NCBI GenBank assembly: GCA_964420065.1 | Contig: CAYQQK010000008.1 | Coordinates: 13,911-77,910, forward strand | DNA from: CAYQQK01 sp964420065 | Lineage (GTDB): Bacteria; Bacillota; Dethiobacteria; DTU022 | Length of the DNA: 64,000 nt | Direction: 5' to 3' | Shown: piece after piece, positions 53,133-62,287 of the stretch | Layout: each line of letters starts with the position of its first letter | How positions within the stretch are numbered: position 1 is the stretch's first letter | Program-made: the position numbers and the translations under genes | The notes under the pieces: generated by a model | Databases searched by the model: none | The model's input: only the letters and a program-made list of their open reading frames with translations | What the model was told of the DNA's origin: nothing

Positions 53133-53424
53133 TGATCACCCACAAAGAATAGCTATCCCATTCGATCACACGAACGATCCTGTAATCTTTGCCTTTATAT
53201 GTGGCGATTCTTCCGGGTTTGACTTCTGGAGCAGGATCACTAAATACCCGATATTTAACCTCATCTTGATAGCCATAATCCCGATACAAGCGATCTTTTG
53301 AATATGGTTGGACATCGCAAGCTATTGTCCGCAAGAATCGCTCTTCACCGGGCTTGCTGATACCCATATCGTCAGTGCGGCTCTTGCCTTGATCAAACAG
53401 CCTAATTTCGCTGTAATAGAACAT
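53122..53424 (-). CDS. Head closure (stopper) protein
   Basis: A 100-residue protein beginning 'MFYYSEIRLFDQG', with 'ACDVQPYSKDRLYRDYGYQD' and 'YKGKDYRIVRVIEWDSYSLW' as in SPP1 gp16/phage head-tail adaptor proteins. The ATG at 53422-53424 overlaps the upstream stop by one base (TGATG). The function is mostly deduced from size, beta-rich pattern and position. Confidence 0.65.
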   Translation of the reverse strand: MFYYSEIRLFDQGKSRTDDMGISKPGEERFLRTIACDVQPYSKDRLYRDYGYQDEVKYRVFSDPAPEVKPGRIATYKGKDYRIVRVIEWDSYSLWVINDD

Positions 53425-53714
53425 CAGATCACCCGCAATCGGGGTAAGGGTAAGCAATCTTTTATTACTTGCGGAATACCGTCAACCAGGGTTTGGCTCC
53501 TGCTTCCTTGGGTAGCCTGGCGAACGCCTTGCTGATCTTTGTTCTGGTAAAAGAAAATGGCAAGATCAATCACTATGGGGATCAGGGATCTAGGTATCTT
53601 ATCAATACCGCAATACTGCTTTATTGCAATCTTAGATTTATAAAGATAGTGCTCATAGATACTATCTCTTCTATCGCCACCAACGCCTAATAGATTTTTC
53701 ATAATTTCTACCAA
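53424..53714 (-). CDS. Head-tail connector protein (gp6/gp15-like)
   Basis: A 96-residue helical protein ('YKSKIAIKQYCGIDKIPRSL' and 'VIDLAIFFYQNKDQQGVRQA') matching head-tail connector proteins of HK97/SPP1-like phages. The probable start is TTG 53714 after GGCGGTGATC; the frame is open to 53735. It overlaps the next gene by one base. Confidence 0.7.
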   Translation of the reverse strand: MVEIMKNLLGVGGDRRDSIYEHYLYKSKIAIKQYCGIDKIPRSLIPIVIDLAIFFYQNKDQQGVRQATQGSRSQTLVDGIPQVIKDCLPLPRLRVI

Positions 53715-53718
53715 ATGA

Positions 53719-54018
53719 TCACCGCCTTTTGGCATACTCTACCGCCATAAGTTCATTGATTAACTCTGCTCGGGTATTGTTAACTTTTGTCTTTATTCCG
53801 GCAGCCCTTGCCAGTTTCATCAGATCGCGTTTAAGCAAAGTTTCCAAATGACGTTGCTTATCCCGTAAAGAAGAATCTTTATCATCTTTTTTACTGGATA
53901 AAGTCACTGATTCACTATCAGCCTTCCGAATATTTTTATGTGCTAATGCACATTTTTTAACGTGAATCATAAACACTTTTTCGCTTGTAATTTCCTTCCC
54001 GCAAATTTTGCAGATCAA
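53719..54018 (-). CDS. Zinc-finger and SAP-like protein in the head module
   Basis: A 99-residue protein. The N-terminus has C-x2-C...H-x3-C ('CKICG', 'HVKKC'), a likely zinc knuckle. The C-terminal 40 residues ('LLKRDLMKLARAAGIKTKVN') resemble the SAP/Rho N-terminal helix-extended loop seen in phage head proteins. It sits between the coat and the connector genes. DNA or capsid contact is a guess. Confidence 0.6.
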   Translation of the reverse strand: MICKICGKEITSEKVFMIHVKKCALAHKNIRKADSESVTLSSKKDDKDSSLRDKQRHLETLLKRDLMKLARAAGIKTKVNNTRAELINELMAVEYAKRR

Positions 54019-54043
54019 ATATAGATCACCTCAAATATAAAAA

Positions 54044-54067
54044 GGGCTATCCCATACGAGACAGCCC
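54044..54067 (-). terminator. Terminator after the coat protein gene
   Basis: On the minus strand GGGCT and AGCCC close a hairpin with additional internal pairs, followed by TTTTTATATTT. It probably lowers read-through from the strongly expressed coat gene. Confidence 0.65.
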
Positions 54068-54089
54068 CTTCTATAATTATTTTTTCTTA

Positions 54090-55226
54090 CTAGCCTAACA
54101 TTCTCACAGCCAGATTGGGATTAAGGGTCTTAACGCCATAAAGAACGTCGAAAGAAATCAAGTTGATTTTACTTGACATTGTATATCCCATAGTCACCCG
54201 AATACTCAGGCCATTATAGTTAACAACATAACCGTTAGCCCCGCCCAATGGCAACGCCATCGGCCTATTTACTAATGCAAATGCGTTACGGTGGAAGCCC
54301 AGATTCGCTACATGATCGGCAATAAATGTAACTTTCTTCTCCGCAGTGAATCCAGGAGATACAGGATAGAAGCTAACTTTTTGCTCCCCGCCACCAAGCG
54401 CGTTTACATGGGTCACGACATAGCTCCCCGCTGTATCGGCAACCGTAAAAATATCGCCAACTTTTGCAGTACCAATCAGCGCACCTGCACCGCCAGAACT
54501 TTCAAAAGTTACTTCAGCGCCACCATCCGCAACCGTAGTCTTGACCCTAATATTATCACCTGAATCATCAGCAGCTAATGTCCCTGCTTCATGGGTCACA
54601 ATATTCTGATCCATGAAAGTACTAAATCCTAATATTCTGCCCATTTCTGCCTCACGTAGCGCACCTGTGCTACCGGATTTGCTAGCAGAAGCAATAGCAT
54701 CTACTACGATTAAGCCAGCTTGCGCTTCGGGATCAATAACTAACTGGCGATTAGCTAGCGGAACCTTATTGTTATTCAGCACTTTTGCCGCTTCAGCAAT
54801 GTTAGCTAGCCCCGCCGGGGTTACCCCTGCGTTACCACAATAATGAGGAATGTCTACATACAAGCCAGCTAGTTTTTCATCAATCCTGGCCGCGATTGCT
54901 TGCATAGCACCTTCAGCAACCTGCTTGCCGAAATCTGAAATATTCAAGCTCAGTTCTTTCGCTGTGACTTCAACAGACACGTCAGCAATCGAATCAAGTT
55001 TTACATCAACGCTACCTTCCCCGATTCCCTGGGGATCTGTACCCGATCCCGAATCAAAATCATCTGCAATAAACACAGCCGGTTTGCGGATTGAAATAGT
55101 ATCACCCTGCGCCGCTGCCGTATCTTCAAAATCAGTATAAACCAGCCCACCTAACACCAGGTTAGCCTGCAATCTCATAAGGGATTCCTTTGCAATTTCG
55201 TTAACGGTTAAGAATTCATTACTCAT
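54090..55226 (-). CDS. Major capsid protein (P22 coat-like)
   Basis: A 378-residue protein resembling P22 gp5 family coat proteins of Gram-positive phages. The N-terminus 'NEIAKESLMRLQANLVLGGL' and 'GDTISIRKP' are typical. An insertion-like beta region occurs at about 215-300 ('KVGDIFTVADTAGSYVVTHV'), and the C-terminal 'HRNAFALVNRPMALP' and 'SKINLISFDVLYGVKTLNP' close the fold. AAAGGAGCG precedes the ATG. Follows the scaffold gene. Confidence 0.88.
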   Translation of the reverse strand: MSNEFLTVNEIAKESLMRLQANLVLGGLVYTDFEDTAAAQGDTISIRKPAVFIADDFDSGSGTDPQGIGEGSVDVKLDSIADVSVEVTAKELSLNISDFGKQVAEGAMQAIAARIDEKLAGLYVDIPHYCGNAGVTPAGLANIAEAAKVLNNNKVPLANRQLVIDPEAQAGLIVVDAIASASKSGSTGALREAEMGRILGFSTFMDQNIVTHEAGTLAADDSGDNIRVKTTVADGGAEVTFESSGGAGALIGTAKVGDIFTVADTAGSYVVTHVNALGGGEQKVSFYPVSPGFTAEKKVTFIADHVANLGFHRNAFALVNRPMALPLGGANGYVVNYNGLSIRVTMGYTMSSKINLISFDVLYGVKTLNPNLAVRMLG

Positions 55227-55250
55227 AAAAATAACACGCTCCTTTAAAAT

Positions 55251-55844
55251 TTATTTATTTTGGTTTTGCCATTGCTTGGCATAATCTTCCATACTCATAG
55301 ATTCATAATCTGTCTTTTTGGGATTATCTGCCGGGGGTACATAAGCACCACCTTTAATTTTTTGCTCAACAACTTCGGATATTTTGCTATTAAAGATTTC
55401 CTCTAACTTGGTCAGATTAGCAATTGTCTTTTCTTCATCATTGTCGGTGGCGATAACGTAATCCACCAGCTCAAGGGGTAGCTTCTTTTCATTGATCAGC
55501 TTGATAGCCTTATTGGTCAGTGATTCCCTTGCTTTCTCAGTTTGCATTTTTGCTAATTCGGCTTTGATCTTTTCCAGTTCAACATCCTTGGGGTCTTTGT
55601 CCGGAAATCTCTTCTTGACCTCTGCATCTAGCAAAGATTCAAGGTTGTTTGATTTCCATGATTCAAGCCCTTTATTTAAATGTTTGTCTTTCTCACTGTC
55701 CAACCAGCTAATTAAATCCTTGTCATTTGCGGCCAACGCCTGAACCCGATCCAATGTTACCGGGTTAAGCCCTGCCACAAACGCTTTAACCTCTTCTTTA
55801 TCTTTGTTTTCCTCAAAATACTTCTTGATATCGTCTAAAGTCAT
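55251..55844 (-). CDS. Scaffold protein (DUF4355)
   Basis: A 197-residue, highly charged, mostly coiled-coil protein ('DVELEKIKAELAKMQTEKAR') of the DUF4355 type with a C-terminal 'MEDYAKQWQNQNK'. Such proteins assist coat assembly. AAAGGAGAG precedes the ATG. Position directly before the coat gene supports the role. Confidence 0.82.
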   Translation of the reverse strand: MTLDDIKKYFEENKDKEEVKAFVAGLNPVTLDRVQALAANDKDLISWLDSEKDKHLNKGLESWKSNNLESLLDAEVKKRFPDKDPKDVELEKIKAELAKMQTEKARESLTNKAIKLINEKKLPLELVDYVIATDNDEEKTIANLTKLEEIFNSKISEVVEQKIKGGAYVPPADNPKKTDYESMSMEDYAKQWQNQNK

Positions 55845-55980
55845 TAGTTTACTCTCTCCTTTCGCCCCTTTGACGCATCAGCACCAAAGACGCAATAAAA
55901 ACATTGTAGCTTATAGTAAAAAACACTTTAAAAACAAGTGTTGAATTAAAAGGGATAGATTGATACCTAAATCAATTTAA

Positions 55981-56037
55981 TGTTGATTATAGGGTCAGAT
56001 TCTCTATAATATTGCAGGGTTTTAAAGGTTATTTTTG
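55981..56037. repeat. 57-bp imperfect repeat, copy A
   Basis: Begins TGTTGATTATAGGG and shares about three quarters of its bases with copy B at 60812-60868 in the same orientation. It lies in the 237-bp gap between the scaffold and minor head genes. On the minus strand it includes CCCTATAATC, a possible -10 box. Confidence 0.75.
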
Positions 56038-56081
56038 GCAGCTATTAGTCTATAAATAACATATATGCTAAATACCGATAT

Positions 56082-56945
56082 TTAGGGGATATTTCTTGCC
56101 TTTGCCCATTGGTTATAAGATTGATAATGGATTATCTGTCTTGTTGATTGTTCCCTTCTTATTGTAGCACTCCACCCAGGGACAACAGGTGCAAGGCAAC
56201 ACCTACATAAGGGGTGATTCGGCGGGGTAGGGTAATTCTCTGTTGTATCCCAAATTTGCCCATCTAATTCCTGACATTGTTCGGAAGTACGATCATCGAT
56301 TGTTGCAACCCACATAACTTGTTCAACAACGCCAGATTCATCGTATATTTCAACCTGGGCCATGCTCTGGCATCGGGCAACTTCTGTAACAACCAGCCTC
56401 TTTGATTCGTATGCGCTAGAGCCAAAGTTATTTTTAATATCACGGGCCAGCTTATCAATTGACGTTCCCTGGATCATGGCTTTTTCAACTGAACTCCTAA
56501 CCCTATTGACCAGTAAATCTTTGTTTGCCCAAATCCGATCGCTAAACATGATTCCTTCAATGGGCATCTCAACCGCCGCTTTCACAAGCTCAGGTTTCAG
56601 TAAAGCAAAATTGATACTTACTTCTAAACCACTATCAATAATGTAAGCAGTTTTATAATACGTTTCCTCGTAAACGTCCGTTAATATCTTTGTAGTATGA
56701 CCTACATCGATTAACCCTAACTGCCTGCCCTGTTCTAGTAATTGCTGCTCCAATTGCTTTAATACGGTATATCGTTGACGTTTGCCTACCTTTAATTCGC
56801 CATCAACGGCGTATTCAACATATATTTTAGCTATGTCTGCACGAACATCGTCAATTGATCTTTTATATGCCTGTAGAATAGGATTGATATTCTTTACTGC
56901 TTTCTTGAATATTTGATCATTAAGCCTCGGGATTAGATTCTGCAT
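56082..56945 (-). CDS. Minor head protein (SPP1 gp7-like)
   Basis: A 287-residue Mu F/SPP1 gp7 family protein. A long helical N-terminal region precedes the conserved C-terminal motif 'WVATIDDRTSEQCQELDGQ' and 'PPNHPLCRCCLAPVV', the family hallmark with Asp, His and Cys residues. It is associated with portal and DNA ejection. Overlaps the portal gene by 26 nt. Confidence 0.88.
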   Translation of the reverse strand: MQNLIPRLNDQIFKKAVKNINPILQAYKRSIDDVRADIAKIYVEYAVDGELKVGKRQRYTVLKQLEQQLLEQGRQLGLIDVGHTTKILTDVYEETYYKTAYIIDSGLEVSINFALLKPELVKAAVEMPIEGIMFSDRIWANKDLLVNRVRSSVEKAMIQGTSIDKLARDIKNNFGSSAYESKRLVVTEVARCQSMAQVEIYDESGVVEQVMWVATIDDRTSEQCQELDGQIWDTTENYPTPPNHPLCRCCLAPVVPGWSATIRREQSTRQIIHYQSYNQWAKARNIP

Positions 56946-58203
56946 CTACATCACCCAATTTGTCCAAATCGATTTGATTCTCTTCCTCAAGCTCACGTTT
57001 AACCCGGTCAGCCTCTAAAGACACATTGTCTATAAAACTAAACTGGGCACGTGCGGTATGCTTACTAATCAAATTCTCTCTTGCGATTTGGCTAATAATT
57101 TGCGACATCATAAGATCATCCTGTGGAAGTGATACCGTAAACTTGGGTTCAACATCCCGATAATCGTATTGCTTGTTTTGAAGGATATAAAGATATTTAA
57201 ACAGCATTTTGATTCTGTCACGTATCAGGTTATACATCGCCGCCGCATTAGATTTGCATTTATTTTCTAAGTTCAACTGCCGGGAACGCATGGCTAAACT
57301 TGAATTATTGGAAGGTAACTGCTCATTATGATTAATATGGCCTGATAGCTCGTATAGGTTATCTTTTATTTCCTTTAACGTATTCATCACAAAGGCATCG
57401 TTAATATCCTTGGTCAGCCAGCTAATATCAACGTCTTTACCGGCACCCTGCAATATCCCCAGTTGCTTCATCTTCGGTAAATCCTTTTCGTCTAATTCGA
57501 TATTTAGAACTTTCAAATAGGCTTGCCGGTATTGGGTGATCTCATGGCTCAGATCGCTAATATTCGTTTCGTATGCATCCTGTAACGTCTTTATATCCTC
57601 GTAAAGGATATCTTTGTCAGCATCATCTACCACACAAACACCAACCGGAACCGATCCGAATATGTGCGGGGTTCGGCCGGTAAGTTCATTATTTGCATAA
57701 TGATAGATATTATTGTTATCGTAACAATCCATATAGACTGTGCTGTCATCGAATTTCTTTTTGAAGATATGAAGAAATACCCTTAATTGATCTTTTTCAA
57801 AGTATGGATATCCGTTTAAAGGGGTTAAGATCCTGCCTGAAAACTGGCCTTCTGAATCAACGTAATATATTTCGTAAGCCTTCCCGTAAAGCAAGGCCCG
57901 GCGAAATAGCTTCTTATCGTGATCCTTTGCCCAGTGCTCGAATTGATAATTAACTATCTGCTCTAAATCTTCATCGGGTGATCCTTGATTTATGTAAACT
58001 ACATCGTTACCAAGGATATAATCTACTTCTTCTTTGATAAATTTCTTCAAATAGTTGTTTCTAATCTTGCCGGTAGAAAACATATCAACTTGTGACTTGC
58101 TAATTTTGGGATCAGTCTTGCCTTGGTAATAGCATTGTATTTTTTCGTAATACGCTAAATCACGCTTGTAATCTTCTAAACAATCTTGTATTAACTCATT
58201 CAT
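56920..58203 (-). CDS. Portal protein (SPP1 gp6 family)
   Basis: A 427-residue portal protein with 'QGKTDPKISKS' near the N-terminus, 'RRALLYGKAYEIYYVDSEGQ', 'TLQDAYETNISDLSHEITQY' and 'HINHNEQLPSNNSSLAMRSR', typical of the SPP1-type portal. It forms the dodecameric channel at the capsid vertex. AAAGGTGGTG precedes the ATG. It is followed by the minor head gene with overlap. Confidence 0.9.
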   Translation of the reverse strand: MNELIQDCLEDYKRDLAYYEKIQCYYQGKTDPKISKSQVDMFSTGKIRNNYLKKFIKEEVDYILGNDVVYINQGSPDEDLEQIVNYQFEHWAKDHDKKLFRRALLYGKAYEIYYVDSEGQFSGRILTPLNGYPYFEKDQLRVFLHIFKKKFDDSTVYMDCYDNNNIYHYANNELTGRTPHIFGSVPVGVCVVDDADKDILYEDIKTLQDAYETNISDLSHEITQYRQAYLKVLNIELDEKDLPKMKQLGILQGAGKDVDISWLTKDINDAFVMNTLKEIKDNLYELSGHINHNEQLPSNNSSLAMRSRQLNLENKCKSNAAAMYNLIRDRIKMLFKYLYILQNKQYDYRDVEPKFTVSLPQDDLMMSQIISQIARENLISKHTARAQFSFIDNVSLEADRVKRELEEENQIDLDKLGDVDAESNPEA

Positions 58204-58236
58204 CTATTCACCACCTTTACTATTAACCACCGCCTT

Positions 58237-58476
58237 TTAAAGTTTTTCAGCTATATTTTCCAGCAACATGATCATACGTGTATTAGCTAAATAGGTATCT
58301 TCTAAGATTTCTTCCATCCGTAACAAAGATTCATTTGTACCTTCCAAAATATCTCCTATGTTGCCAATACTGGTTTGGATACTGCTAATGCTTGCTTGCA
58401 TGATCCGCATTGAATTTTTAAGGATTTCTATATCGCTATTTGATTCTTCTAGTTTTATCATTGGCATTGCTGTCAT
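58237..58476 (-). CDS. Small coiled-coil phage protein
   Basis: A 79-residue protein, almost entirely heptad-like ('IQTSIGNIGDILEGTNESLL', 'RMEEILEDTYLANTRM'). It lies between TerL and portal with short gaps and GGAGG upstream. Function unknown; oligomerisation is likely. Confidence 0.65.
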   Translation of the reverse strand: MTAMPMIKLEESNSDIEILKNSMRIMQASISSIQTSIGNIGDILEGTNESLLRMEEILEDTYLANTRMIMLLENIAEKL

Positions 58477-58492
58477 TCGCTTTCCTCCTGTC

Positions 58493-60202
58493 TTAGAATA
58501 ATTGTCGTAAATCTATAAAATTTAGTTTGCTTATTTCCTGATAATCACCATCATCAATCAATCTATCGAATTCAGCTAATACGTCCGGGGCATCATCGAA
58601 TCTGGCGAATTCGTTATAATCAAGCACCATCTGGTAAAAGTCAATATCATCTTCATTAAAGATAATAAAGCCAGTATCCACTTTACCGGCTATCGATCTA
58701 ATCTTTGCATCTTTGTTCTTGAATTGTCGGGTAGAATCAACGGTTATCTTCCTCTTGCTTAAAATATCGTCTTCTTTTATACGCTTGCGGATCTCAGCTT
58801 GATCTCTTCCTTGATATGTGTTCTTCTCAATCCAGATATAGGTAATATCTGGATATTCCAGTAATAAGGAAATAACTTTATCTATATAGTCATCAAACTT
58901 TAATCTCTCAACAATGCCTTTGCGAATGTATCGATAACTATTAGCATCGATACTACCAACACATAAGGCGGTATAGTCATTCCTGTCTGTAACTTCCACA
59001 GCAGGGTCACAGCACAAGATAGTTCGCTGATATTCTTTTTCTTCCATTTCCTCTGCCGGTATGGTTTTTATCTGGTGAAAGACCTTTTCCCCAACCCTGC
59101 TGGCATCATTCATTATTTCGCTTTTAAAGGATCTTGGATCGCTATAGTACATCAAGGCCATGTCTAAGCAGCTATATTTATCCGGCCATAGTAAGGGAAA
59201 GGACATATCTTTTTCGTTCTTTAAGTAAAAATCGTTGGCATCTATCTGGGCATACTGATTTTTGTGGTCAAAATATATGTCTCTGAATTGCCTCCAAAGA
59301 CCACTGTTAAAATATTCGTCTGTATCAAAACCATCAACAAGAATACCACGTTTAAAAATGTGGCGGTATGACCTGTCCCGTAATAAAGAAGATATTAGAT
59401 CGTTCTCTGCTAATACGGTACCAATCACGATATATTTTGTTCCAGGTTTGATCTTCTTGCCATCACGAAATACCGGGGTATCTCCGGCATAGGTAACATC
59501 TTTAAGAAATGTTTCCAGCTTCTTTTGTTTCGCCTGTTCGGTTATACAATCGTCTAATCCGGCTATATCATCACATACAAGATATTGCGGTCGTTTGTTC
59601 AGGTGCTTCCTGCCTCTAAGGGAAGTAGTAGAAGATAATGCCTCAATTTTGCAGTTGTTAGCTAGGTGCAGTTCATTCTTATTGGCAACATACCGCTTGC
59701 TATTGATCAATTTCCCGAAAGTATCGATAAGATACTTGTTATAGTCAAATGCGGTCCGAACTTCAAAAATAAACTTTTGGGCATCGTTATCTGTTTTGCC
59801 TTGGACAATTGTATAAAAGGATTTCTTATAAACCGCTAAATATATTACTAGCGCGTAGGTAATCACGGTTGTTTTACTGTGGGACCTTGGTAAGCATAAG
59901 ACCAGCCTGTCAAATTCATCCTTGATCACCATATCTTCAAGAGTTGCCCACAACTCCAAATGAAAGGGGGCTAGCTTACGGGCATCGTTATCAGGTTTGG
60001 GTCTAAATATATCTTGAAGGTAATATAAACAGAAAAACGGAATCGATAATTCGCCTAAGCTATAGGCAAGGCCGTTTTTGGTGAATAAGGTTTTTTCATG
60101 CTTTATAAGAAGCTGTTCGGCCATATCCTTGCCGTAAAGTTTAGAAAGGTAGTAATGCATAAGCTGAATCGTTTCGGTCAGTTCAGTTTTTGTGTTTGAC
60201 AT
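58493..60202 (-). CDS. Terminase large subunit
   Basis: A 569-residue DNA packaging motor. The ATPase has a Walker A-like 'CLPRSHSKTT' and Walker B 'YLVCDDIAG'; the nuclease domain has 'CCDPAVEVTDRNDYTALCVG' and 'DDAPDVLAEFDRLID' with acidic metal ligands. AAGGAGGG precedes the ATG. It cuts and packages phage DNA into the prohead. Confidence 0.92.
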   Translation of the reverse strand: MSNTKTELTETIQLMHYYLSKLYGKDMAEQLLIKHEKTLFTKNGLAYSLGELSIPFFCLYYLQDIFRPKPDNDARKLAPFHLELWATLEDMVIKDEFDRLVLCLPRSHSKTTVITYALVIYLAVYKKSFYTIVQGKTDNDAQKFIFEVRTAFDYNKYLIDTFGKLINSKRYVANKNELHLANNCKIEALSSTTSLRGRKHLNKRPQYLVCDDIAGLDDCITEQAKQKKLETFLKDVTYAGDTPVFRDGKKIKPGTKYIVIGTVLAENDLISSLLRDRSYRHIFKRGILVDGFDTDEYFNSGLWRQFRDIYFDHKNQYAQIDANDFYLKNEKDMSFPLLWPDKYSCLDMALMYYSDPRSFKSEIMNDASRVGEKVFHQIKTIPAEEMEEKEYQRTILCCDPAVEVTDRNDYTALCVGSIDANSYRYIRKGIVERLKFDDYIDKVISLLLEYPDITYIWIEKNTYQGRDQAEIRKRIKEDDILSKRKITVDSTRQFKNKDAKIRSIAGKVDTGFIIFNEDDIDFYQMVLDYNEFARFDDAPDVLAEFDRLIDDGDYQEISKLNFIDLRQLF

Positions 60203-60277
60203 AAGCCCTCCTTTCTGTGGATCGAATTTAAGGGTTATAATTTGGTAATAAAAATTGTATATGTTACTTTCATACTT

Positions 60278-60388
60278 TCATAGGGTATCTGGAATAGAAC
60301 TCGGCGGGGGAGAAATTTCTTGTTTCCACTTCTGCCGGATCCTTCCAAGTGCCTGCACCTGGATTTTAGTGCTCTTTTTAAAAGCCAT
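60278..60388 (-). CDS. Possible small basic phage protein
   Basis: A 36-codon frame from the ATG at 60386-60388 to TGA at 60278: 'MAFKKSTKIQVQALGRIRQK' then a Pro-rich end. A weak CGGAAG lies just before the start. Composition looks protein-like but the evidence is thin; chance is possible. Confidence 0.3.
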   Translation of the reverse strand: MAFKKSTKIQVQALGRIRQKWKQEISPPPSSIPDTL

Positions 60389-60687
60389 CTTCCGTTAACA
60401 TATATTACGTAAACTTCATGATAGTAAATCCTTTGTTAATAAGCATTTAAAGCCTTCCTGCATGAATTAAAGGTAAAAATAAAAGGTTGAAAAACATATG
60501 ATTTATAACAATTACGATCTTTCGTTTACTCATGTTTCCTTCTATTTACTATGCTAATCCATTTACTTACATATAACAATATATTGCTATATTGCTGGTA
60601 ATTGGCAGGTATCTGGTATATTGCTACAGGCAGGGATTTCCATTTGTGGGATCAATCATTTTTGTCTTCCCGCCTGGGGAAGGGAGT

Positions 60688-60715
60688 AAAAATGTTGCCG
60701 GGGATAAACCCCGGC
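60688..60715 (-). terminator. Terminator in the terS-terL gap
   Basis: GCCGGGG and CCCCGGC enclose a 5-base loop, followed on the minus strand by AACATTTTTACT. It would end transcripts coming from terS. Confidence 0.6.
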
Positions 60716-60811
60716 TGGTAAGAAAGTAGAGGTTACTTTAAATAGGCTAAAACAGCCTACTAAAAGCCCTTTAAAAAAGAATCGAATACTAATCTACCTT
60801 TTTCATTTTGG

Positions 60812-60868
60812 TGTTGATTCTAGGGGCAGATTCTCCACAATATTATAGGGTTTTGAAGGCTAAATCAG
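60812..60868. repeat. 57-bp imperfect repeat, copy B
   Basis: Begins TGTTGATTCTAGGG; direct repeat of copy A at 55981-56037. Shared blocks include CAGATTCTC, ACAATATT-like and AGGGTTTT. It lies 41 bp downstream of terS on the minus strand. Confidence 0.75.
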
Positions 60869-60908
60869 GGGGGTCATGCAGGATAAGAATCATTATCTTG
60901 CCACAAGT

Positions 60909-61379
60909 TTAATGGGCAGGTAAGGGGTCTTGATCATCGGTGATGTCGGTGACCGGTAAAACAGCAGGATCTTTATCCTTATCCAGTTTGCTTAGTTCGT
61001 CAAGAACATTTACTTCATCCTGATCTTCCCGGTCATCGGCCACCTCTAACCTTGCGGTGTTCTTGCCGTCCATTTTCTCAATCATAAACTGGTTGGCAGC
61101 CAAACAGGTACGCCTATCGGTCCTATCGTTGCATAAATCATCAATATTCTTTAGATACCTCTTGTATCTGGCCTTTATATACGCTAATCCTTCGTCTTTT
61201 ATTTCGTTTCGTCTCTTATCCAGTTCAGCAAGTATATCCTTATCATAAAACCATGAATAGTATGTTGATCTTGCTATGCCGATTTCCTTTGCAATGTCAC
61301 TACTATCGCATCCCAATAACACCATAGTTATAAACCTTTCAACATTTTCGGGTGTTCGCAAAACCTTTCTTTTTGACAT
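60909..61379 (-). CDS. Terminase small subunit
   Basis: A 156-residue DNA-binding protein with an N-terminal helix-turn-helix ('SSDIAKEIGIARSTYYSWFY') of the phBC6A51/TerS type, a helical oligomerisation segment and an acidic C-terminal tail. AGGAGGTGATC precedes the ATG. It recognises the packaging site and recruits the large subunit. Confidence 0.78.
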   Translation of the reverse strand: MSKRKVLRTPENVERFITMVLLGCDSSDIAKEIGIARSTYYSWFYDKDILAELDKRRNEIKDEGLAYIKARYKRYLKNIDDLCNDRTDRRTCLAANQFMIEKMDGKNTARLEVADDREDQDEVNVLDELSKLDKDKDPAVLPVTDITDDQDPLPAH

Positions 61380-61447
61380 ACAGCTTGATCACCTCCTATA
61401 ACAACAACAAATATCGTGTAAGTCTATTTGATTTCTATATATAAAAT

Positions 61448-61467
61448 AGAAGCCTGCAAAGGCTTCT
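61448..61467 (-). terminator. Terminator ahead of terS
   Basis: AGAAGCCT and AGGCTTCT around a 4-base loop, followed on the minus strand by ATTTTATATATAG. It ends the transcript of the small unknown gene at 61499. Confidence 0.75.
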
Positions 61468-61498
61468 AATAATTATTTCTATTCCACATTAGAAATTA

Positions 61499-61933
61499 TT
61501 AAGACAGTAACTTTATAATATTTTCTATCTGCTCATTGTATTGCCCACGCCAACTGTTATTAGAATCATCTTTACTATCAAAGGTAATGACACATCCATC
61601 TGAGAAATTTATGATAAGTTGAAGACAGTTAACTTCAGCGGTATCTATTACGATGGTAAAAGAATATATATTCTTTAAATCTAAGACCTTTGTTGTTACT
61701 TTTTCTTCATGCATTTTTGATTCAATTATCTTTCCATTCTTTTTAAATAAATAAAGTAATACATCTTTATCATTAAATATGTTTTTGGGATAAATAATAT
61801 CTATATCTTTATCATCAAGTATTAATTTACTCTGCTTCCATAAATATCTTATTTTGCTCTTGCTGGGATTCTGAAATTCTAAATCAACAATTAACCTATC
61901 AAAAACTACTGGATCATCAAATCTAAATACCAT
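61499..61933 (-). CDS. Phage-region protein of unknown function
   Basis: A 144-residue protein with alternating beta strands ('RLIVDLEFQNPSKSKIRYLW', 'IYSFTIVIDTAEVNCLQLII'). No membrane segment or known motif. The start is the ATG at 61931-61933 after GGGGGGT; the frame is open to 61969. Not a recognised packaging protein. Confidence 0.6.
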   Translation of the reverse strand: MVFRFDDPVVFDRLIVDLEFQNPSKSKIRYLWKQSKLILDDKDIDIIYPKNIFNDKDVLLYLFKKNGKIIESKMHEEKVTTKVLDLKNIYSFTIVIDTAEVNCLQLIINFSDGCVITFDSKDDSNNSWRGQYNEQIENIIKLLS

Positions 61934-61993
61934 AATTATTTTACCCCCCTTCGTCGTATTACCCCACAATTCGGCAAAGGGCCTATATTCCCT

Positions 61994-62287
61994 CTATTTC
62001 TCAAGCACAATCTCCAAACAATTCAACAGAAAATAATAAAAACTATATAATTCTCCGTACTCCTTCATTTTGTCAATAATCAACATCAAATCATCAGTTG
62101 TCTCATAACCAAATGGTGCTTCTCTAATCCAATCTATTAGCCTAAGCTTGTACCTCAGATCCTCTGCAATCTCCTGCAACTCCAACCTCGGCAGCCCCAA
62201 TCCCCGGATATGATTTACCATCAAGGCATGATCAATCTCTCCACCGTCAATCTGTTTCAGTATTTGCTGATATAGATTTTTTTGCAT
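61994..62287 (-). CDS. Small phage-region protein of unknown function
   Basis: A 97-residue, mainly helical protein ('LQEIAEDLRYKLRLIDWIRE', 'DLMLIIDKMKEYGELYSF'). The ATG at 62287 follows GGGGGCAGCT and overlaps the upstream gene. Function unknown. Confidence 0.6.
   Translation of the reverse strand: MQKNLYQQILKQIDGGEIDHALMVNHIRGLGLPRLELQEIAEDLRYKLRLIDWIREAPFGYETTDDLMLIIDKMKEYGELYSFYYFLLNCLEIVLEK

Larger units (their letters stand above)
60203..60908. other. Noncoding stretch between terL and terS
   Basis: A 706-bp AT-rich gap, unusual since terS and terL are normally adjacent. It holds the repeat copy B (60812-60868), the hairpin at 60697-60715 and a possible 36-codon ORF at 60278-60388. 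A lost gene or a regulatory or packaging region could explain it. Confidence 0.5.

Noticed and set aside
60203..60908. CRISPR array or phage origin
   Set aside because: No regular repeat-spacer pattern and no iteron cluster beyond the single repeat copy.
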